A stretch of 49,338 nt of DNA from Chloroflexota bacterium. GTDB taxonomy: Bacteria; Chloroflexota; Chloroflexia; Chloroflexales; Roseiflexaceae. Positions 41,021-49,338 of the stretch are shown here, piece after piece. Position 1 is the first letter of the stretch; every line of letters starts with the position of its first letter. The translations under genes and the position numbers were made by a program. The notes under the pieces are model-generated. The model was not told where the DNA came from and did not search any database. It saw only the letters and a list, made by a program, of their open reading frames with translations. The DNA lies in NCBI GenBank assembly GCA_013388755.1, contig JACAEQ010000127.1, forward strand, positions 1-49,338, written 5' to 3'.

Positions 41021-41742
41021 CAGGCGATCGCTGCTGTATTCTCAGCATGAACATTCAGGCCGACGAGATCGACGGTTTTCAGTAATGACCGGCACAACGC
41101 CGCGGTAACTGTCGTCGCCAGTCCGCGCCCGCGCGCGGTGGGCAGCGTGGTAATGTTCCCCAGTGCGGCAACGCGGTAGGCTTCCGAATAGACATGGACA
41201 CCTGCCACGCTGACGAGGTCGTCATGCTCGCGAATGCCGAAATACTGGCCGGTCTCCAGCATGCGGGGGTCGAACCAGTTACCGGGATAACTGCGCGCAT
41301 AGAACGCTACCAGTTCAGCGGTTGCCGCCGGCGTCAGGCGTTCGACTCCGGATATATCAACGCCTTCCAGGCACGATGGGTCACTGAGGCACATCTTGAG
41401 ATGCGGGCCATGCGGCTCGAGCGCATAGTCTGCCGTGAGGGCATCGCGCGCTTCGGGGCTGAAGTGGCCATAGAACCGTCGCGGCAGCAGATGCTTCACC
41501 TGCTGCAGCAACGTACCGAGCGCCGTCGCCGGCGAACGCCCGGTCGCCAGCAGCGCCGGAAGGTCACCGCCGGTGTAGAGCAACGCAATCGCGCAAAGTC
41601 CCTCGCCATCCAGGAGTCCATACCAGACGGTATACGGCCAGAAGAAATCATCGAGGTCACCGAGCGCATAGAGGTGCAGCGCCGCGTCACGACGCAGATA
41701 CGTAGCAATCGTGTGTTTATCGTGAAGGAAGACGGCACGCAT
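40957..41742 (-). CDS. GNAT-family N-acetyltransferase (two-part, GCN5-related)
   Basis: A 261-aa protein. The N-terminal half (MRAVFLHDKHTIATYLRRDA, FWPYTVWYGL) is a degenerate GNAT-like module. The C-terminal half is a canonical GNAT fold with VSVAGVHVYSEAYRVAALGN, the acetyl-CoA loop TLPTARGRGLATTVTAALCR and LNVHAENTAAIACYRRLGF. It acetylates an unknown amine. The ATG at 41742 has AAGGA nine bases upstream. The 3' end overlaps the convergent membrane glycosyltransferase by 64 bp. It lies 44 bp downstream of a second acetyltransferase, suggesting an operon. Confidence 0.86.
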   Translation of the reverse strand: MRAVFLHDKHTIATYLRRDAALHLYALGDLDDFFWPYTVWYGLLDGEGLCAIALLYTGGDLPALLATGRSPATALGTLLQQVKHLLPRRFYGHFSPEARDALTADYALEPHGPHLKMCLSDPSCLEGVDISGVERLTPAATAELVAFYARSYPGNWFDPRMLETGQYFGIREHDDLVSVAGVHVYSEAYRVAALGNITTLPTARGRGLATTVTAALCRSLLKTVDLVGLNVHAENTAAIACYRRLGFTIAAEYGEFLLTGR

Positions 41743-41786
41743 CAGCGTTATCCTTGCATACGCCGCGCGGCAGGGCTGATTGCGCC

Positions 41787-42290
41787 TTATACGCGATTCC
41801 ATGCAGCCAGGCGATCACTCAGGAGCTCAAGCGGCGCCGAACAGAAGAAGCGGCGGTGACGTTCGAACCCGAGCCGCTCATACCAGGCGCGTGCGCGGTC
41901 ATTCTCCCAGCCGACTTCCAGTTCGACCGCGCGGCAGGCGTGCATGCGGGCATAGGGAAGAATACTGGACAGCAGATCGCGGGCCAGGCCATGCCCACGC
42001 CACGCCGGCGTCACATACAATTCATCAACCAGCAGAAAGCGCCCGCCGGCCTCTACCGAGAGCCCCAGTGTCGCAACGACATACGCGGCGATGACCGAAC
42101 CAGCCGCGGCGACATGCACGAGACCATAGTCGGGGCGCTCCAGAAGGAGGCGCAACGCGGCGGTTGTACGCTCTGGATCGAACGGGTCGCCGTCGCCAGT
42201 GTGGAGCGCCGCGACCAGCGGCAGAAGCGCGTCGAGGTCGTCTGGCGTGAATGGTCGGATCGCAGGTCTGATGGCGTGATCGTGGTTCAT
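41787..42290 (-). CDS. GNAT-family N-acetyltransferase
   Basis: A compact 167-aa GNAT domain: IRPFTPDDLDALLPLVAAL at the N-terminus, GRFLLVDELYVTPAWRGHGL containing the acetyl-CoA pyrophosphate loop (RGHGLA), and VELEVGWENDRARAWYERLG. The ATG at 42290 begins the fold; the upstream frame to 42404 lacks protein character. It is the first of two consecutive acetyltransferase genes, downstream of aceA. Substrate unknown. Confidence 0.87.
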   Translation of the reverse strand: MNHDHAIRPAIRPFTPDDLDALLPLVAALHTGDGDPFDPERTTAALRLLLERPDYGLVHVAAAGSVIAAYVVATLGLSVEAGGRFLLVDELYVTPAWRGHGLARDLLSSILPYARMHACRAVELEVGWENDRARAWYERLGFERHRRFFCSAPLELLSDRLAAWNRV

Positions 42291-42354
42291 GGCGCCATCA
42301 TAGCATACACCGGCGCGCGACAGTAGCGACGTGGCAATGCAACGTCGTGGCGGC

Positions 42355-42389
42355 GTTGTAGAGACGTTGCATGGCACCGTCTCTACAAC
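42355..42389 (-). terminator. Hairpin after aceA (GTAGAGACG-type repeat)
   Basis: A perfect 12-bp stem, GTTGTAGAGACG (42355-42366) and CGTCTCTACAAC (42378-42389), with an 11-nt loop, 18 bp after the aceA stop. The sequence resembles the GTAGAGACGTTGCATGCAAC-type palindromes scattered in many bacterial genomes. A nearby GCAACGTC repeats part of it. No T-tract follows, so termination is not certain. Confidence 0.6.
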
Positions 42390-42407
42390 CCTATCGCCTG
42401 GCACCGA

Positions 42408-43688
42408 TCAATGGAACTGCTCCGTCTCGGTCGACCCGGCAAGTGCGGTCGTTGATGAGGTTCCGCCCGAAATAATCGTCGCCACCTCATCGAAGTAGCC
42501 GGTGCCCGCCTCGCGCTGGTGACGTGTCGCCGTGTAACCATCCTTCTCGGCGGCAAACTCCGCCTGCTGCAGGCGCACATAGGCCGTCATACCTTCGGCG
42601 GCGTACGCCTTCGCCAGTTCAAACGCATTGAAGTTGATCATGTGCCAGCCGGCAAGCGTAATGAACTGGAACCTGTACCCCATCGCAGCCAGTTCGCGCT
42701 GGAACTTCGCGATCGTCGCGTCGTCGAGGTTGCGCTTCCAGTTAAATGATGGCGAGCAGTTATAGGCCAGCATCTTGCCCGGGAACTTCGCCTGAATCGC
42801 CGCTGCGAACTCCTTTGCTTCCGCCAGGTCAGGGTGACCCGTCTCGCACCAGACCAGGTCGGCATAGGGAGCGTATGCCAGGCCGCGGGCGATCGCCGAC
42901 GGCAGGCCACTCTTGACGCGGTAGAACCCTTCGGTGGTGCGCTCGCCGGTGAGGAACTGGTGGTCGTATTCATCAACGTCGGAAAGCAGCAGCGTGGCTG
43001 CCTGCGCGTCGGTGCGAGCAATCAGCACCGTGGGCACATCAAGCACATCGGCGGCCAGGCGCGCCGCCGTCAGCGTGCGGATGAACTGCGATGTCGGCAC
43101 CAGCACCTTGCCGCCCAGGTGACCGCATTTCTTCTCCGAAGCCAGCTGATCCTCGAAGTGCACACCCGCGGCACCGGCCTCAATCATCGCCTTCATCAAC
43201 TCAAATGCGTGCAGCGAACCACCGAATCCCGCCTCGGCATCGGCGACGATCGGGGCGTACCAGTAGATGCCATTGTGCCCTTCCGACGCATAGATCTGGT
43301 CAGCGCGCATCAACGCGTTGTTCAACCGCCGCACCAGCGCCGGAACGCTGTTAGACGGGTAGAGGCTCTGATCCGGGTAGGTCTGTGACGCCAGGTTATT
43401 GTCAGCCGCGACCTGCCAGCCACTCATATAGATCGCTTTGAGGCCGGCCAGCACCATTTGCGTCGCCTGCGCGCCGGTAAGCGCGCCGAACGTTGCAACA
43501 TACGGCTCGGTCTGCAGCAAATCCCACAACCGGCGCGCGCCTGCGCTGGCCAGGCTGTACTCAATCTTCAGCGTCCCACGCAACCGTACCACATCCGCAG
43601 CGCTGTAATCGCGTTTGATACCCTTCCAGCGCGGGTCGGTCGCCCAGCGCCGCTCCAGTTCGGCGATTTCCTGGTCTCGATTCATCAT
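42408..43688 (-). CDS. aceA: Isocitrate lyase
   Basis: A 426-aa glyoxylate-shunt enzyme cleaving isocitrate to succinate and glyoxylate. The catalytic signature KKCGH sits near residues 185-189 ([12 protein letters not shown]). Other conserved parts are [66 protein letters not shown] and [14 protein letters not shown]. Length fits the bacterial short form. The ATG at 43688 (43685 also possible) follows AAGGAG. It lies 23 bp downstream of malate synthase in an aceB-aceA operon, and supports net carbon gain from acetyl-CoA. Confidence 0.98.
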   Translation of the reverse strand: MMNRDQEIAELERRWATDPRWKGIKRDYSAADVVRLRGTLKIEYSLASAGARRLWDLLQTEPYVATFGALTGAQATQMVLAGLKAIYMSGWQVAADNNLASQTYPDQSLYPSNSVPALVRRLNNALMRADQIYASEGHNGIYWYAPIVADAEAGFGGSLHAFELMKAMIEAGAAGVHFEDQLASEKKCGHLGGKVLVPTSQFIRTLTAARLAADVLDVPTVLIARTDAQAATLLLSDVDEYDHQFLTGERTTEGFYRVKSGLPSAIARGLAYAPYADLVWCETGHPDLAEAKEFAAAIQAKFPGKMLAYNCSPSFNWKRNLDDATIAKFQRELAAMGYRFQFITLAGWHMINFNAFELAKAYAAEGMTAYVRLQQAEFAAEKDGYTATRHQREAGTGYFDEVATIISGGTSSTTALAGSTETEQFH

Positions 43689-43711
43689 GGCAACACTCCT
43701 TCGTGTACAGG

Positions 43712-45283
43712 CTAATCCAGCCGGCGATAACCGGGAATGGTCAGGAACTCTACAAACTCCGGCGACAACACCAGTTCATCAAGCAATTCAGCCGCCTGGC
43801 CGAAATGATGCGGCCCCTCGCGCCCGGCCAGGAGCCCATGCAGCTCTTCGTCCCGAATCGCCCGGTACATGGCAGCATCAATCGTGCGCCCATCATCAAG
43901 CCGCGCGGCATAGCGCACCCACTGCCAGATCTGCGAACGGGCGATCTCGGCGGTCGCCACATCTTCCATCAGATTGTGGATCGCCACTGCGCCGCGGCCA
44001 TTGAGCCATGCCTCGATATACTGCAACGCGACGTTGACGTTATTGCGCAGGCCGGCTTCGGTGATCGTGCCTGTCGGCAAGGTCAGCAGATCGGCAGCGG
44101 TAACATGGACCTGCGGCACATACTGGATCTGGTGATCCCCCTGGTACGCCGCGTTAAACACGTCAAGCACCGTCGGCACCAGATCCGGATGCGCCACCCA
44201 CGCGCCATCGAAGCCCTGTTTCGCCTCGCGCTCTTTGTCGGCGCGCACCTGCGCCAGGGCACGCTCGGTGATCTCCGGTTCGCGGCGATTGGGGATGAAG
44301 GCCGACATACCGCCGAGAGCGTGGGCGCCGTGCCGGTGACATGAATACACGACCAGTTCCGCAGCCGAGCGCAGGAAGTGTACCGCCATGGTCACCTGTG
44401 CCCGGTCGGGGAAGATCCAGTCGGCACGGTGATTGAAGGCTTTGATGAAGCTGTAGATATAGTCCCAGCGGCCAAGATTGAGCCCACTGCTATGTTCGCG
44501 CAGTTCGTAGAGGATTTCCTCCATCTCAAATGCGGCAAGAATGTGCTCAATCAGCACCGTCGCGCGGATCGTGCCGCGCGGAATACCGTGCCGGTCCTGT
44601 GCGAAGTTGAAGATATCATTCCACAGGCGGGCTTCAAGATGGCTCTGCATTTTCGGCAGGTAGAAATACGGCCCACTGCCGCGTTCAATCAACTCCTGCG
44701 CATTATGGAAGAAGTAGAGGCCAAAGTCGAAAAACGCCCCGGCAACCGGCTCACCATCAACGTGCAGATGCTTTTCAACCAGGTGCCAGCCGCGCGGGCG
44801 TACCGCCAGCGTGGCGACCGTATCGTTCAGGCGGTACTCGCGCCCTTCCGGACTGACGAAGCGAATCGTGCGCCGGATGGCATCGCGCAGATTGATCTGC
44901 CCCTGAACGACGTTTTCCCAGGTCGGCGCATTGGCGTCTTCAAAATCGGCCATGAAGACCTGGGCCCCGGAATTGAGCGCATTGATCACCATGCGCCGGT
45001 CGGTCGGGCCAGTGATCTCGGTACGCCGATTGGCGAAATCGGCGGGAATGGATGCGACCTTCCAGTCACCGCCGCGGATAGCGACCGTCTCGGGCAGAAA
45101 ATCGGGCAAGGTTCCGCCTTTGAGAGCGGCCCAGCGTTCCTCGCGCGCCGCGAGCAATGCCCTGCGACGCGGTTCGAACTCGCGCGCCAGCGCTGCAACG
45201 AAATCGAGCGCCTCAGCGGTAAGGATCTCCAACCACGCCGGCGTGGTCGGGCCGAGCAATTCGACACGGTTCGGTGTGCTCAC
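43712..45283 (-). CDS. aceB: Malate synthase (A type)
   Basis: A 523-aa enzyme condensing glyoxylate with acetyl-CoA to malate. Conserved parts are [91 protein letters not shown] and [18 protein letters not shown]. Length and motifs place it with malate synthase A rather than G. The start is the GTG at 45283 behind a perfect AAGGAGG. It is the first gene of the aceB-aceA operon. Its position beside aceA gives a complete glyoxylate bypass. Confidence 0.98.
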   Translation of the reverse strand: MSTPNRVELLGPTTPAWLEILTAEALDFVAALAREFEPRRRALLAAREERWAALKGGTLPDFLPETVAIRGGDWKVASIPADFANRRTEITGPTDRRMVINALNSGAQVFMADFEDANAPTWENVVQGQINLRDAIRRTIRFVSPEGREYRLNDTVATLAVRPRGWHLVEKHLHVDGEPVAGAFFDFGLYFFHNAQELIERGSGPYFYLPKMQSHLEARLWNDIFNFAQDRHGIPRGTIRATVLIEHILAAFEMEEILYELREHSSGLNLGRWDYIYSFIKAFNHRADWIFPDRAQVTMAVHFLRSAAELVVYSCHRHGAHALGGMSAFIPNRREPEITERALAQVRADKEREAKQGFDGAWVAHPDLVPTVLDVFNAAYQGDHQIQYVPQVHVTAADLLTLPTGTITEAGLRNNVNVALQYIEAWLNGRGAVAIHNLMEDVATAEIARSQIWQWVRYAARLDDGRTIDAAMYRAIRDEELHGLLAGREGPHHFGQAAELLDELVLSPEFVEFLTIPGYRRLD

Positions 45284-45349
45284 TATGTTCCTCCTTGAAA
45301 CAGTCGAGCGGTACCCGTATCTTAGTGACGCGAGTTACAATGTTTGAGG

Positions 45350-45355
45350 ATTATA
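45350..45355 (-). promoter_or_regulatory. Probable -10 box of the aceBA operon
   Basis: Minus strand TATAAT about 67 bp before the GTG start, with a TATACT 15 bp further upstream (45370-45375). No convincing -35 is seen, so an activator may be needed. Confidence 0.5.
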
Positions 45356-45450
45356 CTACCACCAGTATACGACATGTGATGACGCAATGCGACAGAATAC
45401 AGGAACCGTTCATGCTTTCGAGCCTATCCGAAGAACGAATTGGATGGCAG

Positions 45451-45531
45451 TGCGAGCGAAGCGACGCAATCTCCTTATCAAACGCCGCGATTGCTTCAGC
45501 CACACGTCGCTCGCCGCAGGCTAGAGCAACG
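45451..45531. repeat. Interspersed palindromic repeat, copy C
   Basis: It opens TGCGAGCGAAGCGACGCAAT, continues with a CGCGATTGCTTCAGCCAC right arm and ends GCTCGCCGCAGGCTAGAGC. It is related to copies A (1323), B (6946) and D (46258). It fills most of the aceB-cvpA gap. Confidence 0.7.
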
Positions 45532-45627
45532 TGCGAGAACCTTGCGCCCGGTGGGGCGCGCAGCGAGCAGGAACGGCGGCCCACCCGCAGATCATGGTTG
45601 CTGCTCACCGCTCTGGATGGTCAGCCA

Positions 45628-45636
45628 TGCTATAAT
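45628..45636 (+). promoter_or_regulatory. Extended -10 promoter of cvpA
   Basis: TGCTATAAT with a perfect hexamer and no good -35; about 37 bp before the ATG at 45674. Confidence 0.7.
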
Positions 45637-45673
45637 GCAGCGCGCGCCGTCGGATAGCGGATAGGAGCGTGTC

Positions 45674-46228
45674 ATGAACGTTATCGACATCTTGTTCCTG
45701 CTGGCGGTACTCGGCGGCCTGGCGCTCGGGTTCTTTCAGGGCACCATCAAGCTCTTGATCGCAATCATTGCGTTCTATGTCAGCATTATTCTTGCAAGCC
45801 TCTATTTTCAGTCGCTGGGGCGATTTTTTCGCGAGCGCTTCAACACGACGACCGATGTGGCGCAGATTGTGGCATTTGGCGTACTGTTGCTGATCTCATT
45901 CCTGTTGCTCACGGTTGCCGGGCTCTATACCTTTCGTTATGCCAGAATGCCGGCCAGCCTCGATTTTGTTGATCGGATTATCGGCACTTTGTTCGGCCTG
46001 GTGCTTGGTGCGCTGTTCCTCGGCATGCTGGCGGTGCTCCTCGAACAACTCTTCGTGTTTCGCGACACGGCGGGCACCATTACCTTCCCGATTGTACGTG
46101 CGTTTCAGGCCGGTGTGCGCGGTTCGTTCCTGGTGCAGTTCTTTGCCAACAACATTCTGCCGCTGATCTATTCGTCGGTGCGGCCGGTATTGCCGCGCGA
46201 GTCGGAGATTATTTTCCGGCTGCGTTAA
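45674..46228 (+). CDS. CvpA-family membrane protein
   Basis: A 184-aa membrane protein with four predicted helices: IDILFLLAVLGGLALGFFQG, TIKLLIAIIAFYVSIILASL, IVAFGVLLLISFLLLTVAGL and IIGTLFGLVLGALFLGMLAV. The first two and the DRIIGTLFGLVLGALF segment match the CvpA (colicin V production) family, broadly conserved inner-membrane proteins linked to envelope stress. The ATG at 45674 has AGGAG upstream. It precedes mutS2 by about 220 bp containing a palindromic repeat; cvpA and mutS2 are neighbours in many bacteria. Confidence 0.87.
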   Translation: MNVIDILFLLAVLGGLALGFFQGTIKLLIAIIAFYVSIILASLYFQSLGRFFRERFNTTTDVAQIVAFGVLLLISFLLLTVAGLYTFRYARMPASLDFVDRIIGTLFGLVLGALFLGMLAVLLEQLFVFRDTAGTITFPIVRAFQAGVRGSFLVQFFANNILPLIYSSVRPVLPRESEIIFRLR

Positions 46229-46257
46229 GTACCTCTCCGAAAACCCATGGGCATGCT

Positions 46258-46360
46258 GTCATTGCGAGGAGCGCCAGCGACGAAGCAATCTACCGGCGTG
46301 AGAGGAGATTGCTTCAGCCACGCGTCGCTCGCTGCAAACGGTCGCTCGCGCAATGCCACG
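46258..46360. repeat. Interspersed palindromic repeat, copy D
   Basis: The most complete copy: GTCATTGCGAGGAGCGCCAG and GAAGCAATC on the left, GAGATTGCTTCAGCCACGCG and CTCGCGCAATGCCAC on the right. The outer and inner arms are each complementary. It lies between cvpA and mutS2. Confidence 0.75.
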
Positions 46361-46449
46361 AGGCGTAGCGGTTGTCGGATAGGCACGAAGGCGAAGATCC
46401 GTAGACCAGCCGGGCGAAGCGCGCATGTTGCTCAAGAAAGTTTCCAGTT

Positions 46450-49008
46450 GTGACCATTAGCCCGCAATCACTCGAGACACTCGAGTTCCCCAAAATATGC
46501 GCCCGGCTCGCTCGCTACGCCGCCTTCTCGGCGTCACGCGATCTGGCGCTTGCCCTGACGCCGAGTGTCGACCCATCTGATGTGCAACGACGCCTGCGCC
46601 TGACCGACGAAGCGCGCCGCTTGCTCGACGAGGCGCCCGATGTGAGCATCGGCGGCGCGCGCGATGTGCGTGGCCCGGTTGGGCTGGCGCGTCGCGGCGG
46701 CGTATGCGACGCCGCGGCGTTTCTTGAGATTGCCGCGACCCTTGCCAGCGCCCGGCGTCTGCGCGCATCCCTGCTCAAACTCGATGCCGCTGCCTTCCCC
46801 CTGTTGCGCGAACTGGCCGTCGATCTGCCGGTTCTGCCACAGATTGAGGAGGCGATTACCCGCACGATCGGCGATGACGGCCAGGTGCTCGACAGCGCCA
46901 GCCCGCAACTCGCCCGGCTGCGTTTTGAGGTGCGCGTGGCGTTCGGGCGTCTGCAGGAGAAGCTACAACATCTGATTGCGTCATCGCAGGGGGAGTCGCT
47001 GCAGGAGCCGATCATTACGGTACGCAACGGGCGGTACGTTGTGCCCGTCAAGGCCAGTCACCGGCGCAATATCCGCGGCCTGGTGCACGACCAGTCGGCC
47101 AGTGGCGCAACGCTGTTCGTCGAGCCGCTGGCGGTTGTCGAGCTCAATAACAAGTGGCGTGAATTGCAACTGGCTGAGCAAGAAGAAGTTGAGCGCATTC
47201 TGGCCGAGCTTTCCGACCAGGTGGGCGGTCATGCTGAGGCCATCGTCGCCGGTGTCGAGACCCTGGCAGCGCTCGACCTGGCCTTCGCCATGGCGCGCTA
47301 TGCCACGGCGCTGCGCTGTGTGATGCCAGAGATTATTGATGCGGCGCCCGACTCGCGTGAGCCGCACCTGGTATTTACTGCCGCCCGCCATCCGCTGATC
47401 GATCCGCAGACGGTCGTTCCTATTGACATGCGCCTCGGCGGGCCGTTTCGTCTGTTACTGATCACCGGGCCGAATACCGGCGGTAAGACGGTGGCCTTGA
47501 AGACCACCGGCCTCCTGACGCTCATGGCCCAGGCAGGGCTGCACATTCCGGCTGCCGAGCCTTCACGCCTGCCGGTGTTCAGCCATGTCTTCGCCGATAT
47601 TGGCGATGAGCAGAGTATCGAGCAGAGCCTCTCGACCTTTTCGTCACACATGACGAATATCATTCGCATCTTGCAAGCCCTGGATGGTTCGATGGAACCG
47701 GAGCGCGCCGAACCGGGCGTTCCTGTCACACCGCCGCCCTCACCGGACGAACTTACCCGCCTGTCAAACTGGCGCAAGGTCGAACCTGGCCAGTGGGCGC
47801 CGCTTGAGCCGCGCCAACCCGCGCCCGGGCTGGCACTGGTGCTCCTCGACGAACTCGGTGCCGGTACCGACCCGGTCGAGGGGGCTGCACTGGCGCGCGC
47901 AATTATCGAGCGCCTGCTCGAACGTCGCGTGCTGGGAGTCGCGACGACCCACTATGCGGAGCTGAAAGCGTTTGCCTACGCAACTCCCGGCGTGGAGAAC
48001 GGTTCCGTCGAGTTTGATGTCGAAACGCTCGCGCCAACCTATCGGCTGACCATCGGCTTACCCGGCCGCTCGAATGCGCTGGCGATCGCTGCGCGCCTGG
48101 GGCTTGCGCCGCAACTGGTGGAACGCGCGCGCGCGACAATGGCGCGCGAAGATGTCCAGGTCGAAGACCTGCTGGCGGGTATTCACCGCGAGCGCGACGC
48201 TGCTGCGGCCGAATTGCGCCGTGCGGAGGAGTTGCGCGCCGACGCCGAGAAGTATCGCAACCGCCTGGCGGAGGAGTTGCACGAGTTTGAGGCGCGCCGC
48301 GCCCAGGAGTGGCACGCCGCGCGCGAACAGATTGAGGCCGAATTGCGCGCCGCACGCAGCGAGGTGCGCCGGCTGCGCGAAGAGTTCCGCTCGGTGTCGG
48401 TGTCGCGCCAGTGGCTCGAGGAGGCCGAGCGGCGCCTGCAAGAGGCGCGCGCACATCTTCCCGATGCACCGGCGAGCGCGCAACGCGCTGAAGCGGTGCG
48501 CCACCTTTCCACACCGCCCACGCCGCCGCGCCCGCTTCAACCCGGCGACACGGTACGCGTGCGTTCGATCGGGTTGAGCGGCGAGATCCTGGCGATCGAT
48601 GAAGAAGAACGGACCGCCGAGGTGCAGGTCGGCGGCTTTCGTATGCGCGCCGATCTTGCGGAACTGACCCGCGAGAAACCCGGCAACGGCAAGGGCGGCG
48701 CTGGCTCCGAACGACCGCAGTATGAGTCGAGTGGCACGTCGCTGCCAGCGCCGGCCAGCGTCTCGCTTGAACTGGATATGCGCGGCTGGCGCGCTGCCGA
48801 GGTCAGCGACCGCCTCGATCGCTACCTGAACGATGCATACCTCGCTGGCCTGCCGTGGGTGCGGGTCATTCATGGCAAGGGCGCCGGCGTGCTGCGACAG
48901 GTGGTGCGCGACACGCTCAAAGGGCACAGACTGGTCGCGTCGTTTGCGAGTGCCAGCGTGGCTGAGGGCGGCGAAGGTGTGACCGTCGTGCGCCTCCAGG
49001 AACGGTAA
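46450..49008 (+). CDS. mutS2: Endonuclease MutS2
   Basis: An 852-aa MutS2: core/lever domains (1-320), ATPase, coiled-coil, KOW-like and Smr nuclease regions. Walker A GPNTGGKTVALKT lies near 339-351, the signature DEQSIEQSLSTFSSHM precedes Walker B LVLLDELGAGTDPVEGAALA near 462, and the Smr domain has LELDMRGW (about 773) and HGKGAGVLR (about 808). The long charged stretch of about 570-680 is coiled-coil. A Pro-rich insertion of about 50 residues (around 410-458) separates the signature from Walker B, making the protein longer than the usual 780 or so. MutS2 suppresses homologous recombination or rescues collided ribosomes. The GTG at 46450 gives the conserved N-terminus; the ribosome site is weak. 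Confidence 0.96.
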   Translation: MTISPQSLETLEFPKICARLARYAAFSASRDLALALTPSVDPSDVQRRLRLTDEARRLLDEAPDVSIGGARDVRGPVGLARRGGVCDAAAFLEIAATLASARRLRASLLKLDAAAFPLLRELAVDLPVLPQIEEAITRTIGDDGQVLDSASPQLARLRFEVRVAFGRLQEKLQHLIASSQGESLQEPIITVRNGRYVVPVKASHRRNIRGLVHDQSASGATLFVEPLAVVELNNKWRELQLAEQEEVERILAELSDQVGGHAEAIVAGVETLAALDLAFAMARYATALRCVMPEIIDAAPDSREPHLVFTAARHPLIDPQTVVPIDMRLGGPFRLLLITGPNTGGKTVALKTTGLLTLMAQAGLHIPAAEPSRLPVFSHVFADIGDEQSIEQSLSTFSSHMTNIIRILQALDGSMEPERAEPGVPVTPPPSPDELTRLSNWRKVEPGQWAPLEPRQPAPGLALVLLDELGAGTDPVEGAALARAIIERLLERRVLGVATTHYAELKAFAYATPGVENGSVEFDVETLAPTYRLTIGLPGRSNALAIAARLGLAPQLVERARATMAREDVQVEDLLAGIHRERDAAAAELRRAEELRADAEKYRNRLAEELHEFEARRAQEWHAAREQIEAELRAARSEVRRLREEFRSVSVSRQWLEEAERRLQEARAHLPDAPASAQRAEAVRHLSTPPTPPRPLQPGDTVRVRSIGLSGEILAIDEEERTAEVQVGGFRMRADLAELTREKPGNGKGGAGSERPQYESSGTSLPAPASVSLELDMRGWRAAEVSDRLDRYLNDAYLAGLPWVRVIHGKGAGVLRQVVRDTLKGHRLVASFASASVAEGGEGVTVVRLQER

Positions 49009-49009
49009 C

Positions 49010-49338
49010 ATGACCATGCCGCAGTGGATGCTGCTTATCCTGCTGTTTACCGCGCTTGTTCTGCCGATCATCGGCGCACTCGCGCTACGCATCGCGTGGC
49101 CACACCTTCACGAACGCCAGCGCGCCGTCTTTGTAGTCGCTGTATTCGGGCCGGCATTCGGCGCAGCGCTGATGCTTGCGCGTAGTGACGTCACCAGCCT
49201 GCGCGTCGCCGGCCTGACGGTTATGTTGCCGATTGCAGCGCCTGTGGAGGCACCGGTCCCGTCGTTGCCACCACTGCCAGAACCGGACGTTCCGCTCCCC
49301 GAAGACACGCGGTCGGCACTGACCCCCCTGCCGACCAC
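49010..49338 (+). CDS. Hypothetical membrane protein (partial)
   Basis: It starts at the ATG at 49010, one base after the mutS2 stop, with AGGAA upstream; an ATG at 49016 is alternative. It reads open to the right edge (109 codons visible). Segments WMLLILLFTALVLPIIGALA and AVFVVAVFGPAFGAALMLA are likely membrane helices; a Pro/Glu-rich stretch follows (PEPDVPLPED). Tight coupling suggests co-translation with mutS2. No family recognised. Confidence 0.7.
   Translation, partial: MTMPQWMLLILLFTALVLPIIGALALRIAWPHLHERQRAVFVVAVFGPAFGAALMLARSDVTSLRVAGLTVMLPIAAPVEAPVPSLPPLPEPDVPLPEDTRSALTPLPT

Noticed and set aside
41744-41802. Upstream start for the first GNAT gene at 41802
   Set aside because: The ATG at 41742 has a ribosome site and begins the GNAT-like fold; the extension would overlap the preceding gene's end region.

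Overview
The window is GC-rich chromosomal DNA, densely coding on both strands, from what looks like a Chloroflexota bacterium, probably of the Roseiflexus/Chloroflexus group. The case rests on gene content: a groESL operon under a perfect CIRCE operator, an MGDG-synthase-type glycosyltransferase, class II FBPase (GlpX), MutS2, a GH57/DUF3536 protein, multidomain Ser/Thr-kinase-like and SH3b-NlpC proteins, and a secreted protein ending in a FLPFV-type tail. This is inference from sequence reading; no search was run.

Layout. 1-1825: a PP2C phosphatase running off the left edge and a single-domain response regulator. 2129-4804: three glycosyltransferase family 2 genes, the first apparently leaderless. 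4840-6681: TypA/BipA. 6682-7277: interspersed repeats and a GH95-like gene remnant. 7278-11947: a lutA-lutB-GH57 operon. 12401-14584: a membrane-anchored ETF:menaquinone oxidoreductase-like Fe-S protein. 14872-18376: a tiny ORF, a zinc dehydrogenase and a pseudokinase. 18683-22211: a secreted PQQ sugar dehydrogenase, an internally deleted ABC permease pseudogene and glmS. 22212-23139: non-coding, with a MITE-like element. 23140-26770: an aminotransferase, a membrane protein and a lipid glycosyltransferase. 26863-30134: groESL divergent from glpX, with two CIRCE-like operators between. 30223-34698: rmlA-like nucleotidyltransferase, NlpC/P60 hydrolase, GDPD phosphodiesterase and a tandem-SWIM protein. 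34821-35190: a candidate small RNA with its own promoter and terminator, then tRNA-Leu(UAG). 35473-41020: phosphomannomutase/phosphoglucomutase, an atypical SDR, a 54-aa protein and a GT39-like membrane glycosyltransferase. 40957-45283: two GNAT acetyltransferases and the glyoxylate-shunt pair aceB-aceA. 45674-49338: cvpA, mutS2 and a partial membrane protein.

How the genes fit together. Lactate oxidation (LutAB), ETF-to-quinone electron transfer (as in fatty-acid beta-oxidation), the glyoxylate shunt (AceA/AceB), gluconeogenesis (GlpX) and glycerophosphodiester turnover (GDPD) together suit growth on organic acids and lipids. A second theme is the cell surface: three GT2 enzymes, GT39, nucleotidyltransferase, ManB, GlmS, MGDG synthase-like enzyme and NlpC/P60. 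Signalling proteins are the PP2C phosphatase, the response regulator and the pseudokinase.

The most notable non-routine signals are: a promoter-terminator unit of about 130 nt upstream of the tandem-SWIM gene; a kinase-like protein whose DFG reads NPG; a second, degenerate CIRCE between groES and glpX; a permease gene collapsed by an internal deletion; a GH95-like remnant just after the GH57 gene; a probable leaderless glycosyltransferase; and repeats placed immediately 3' of several stop codons.
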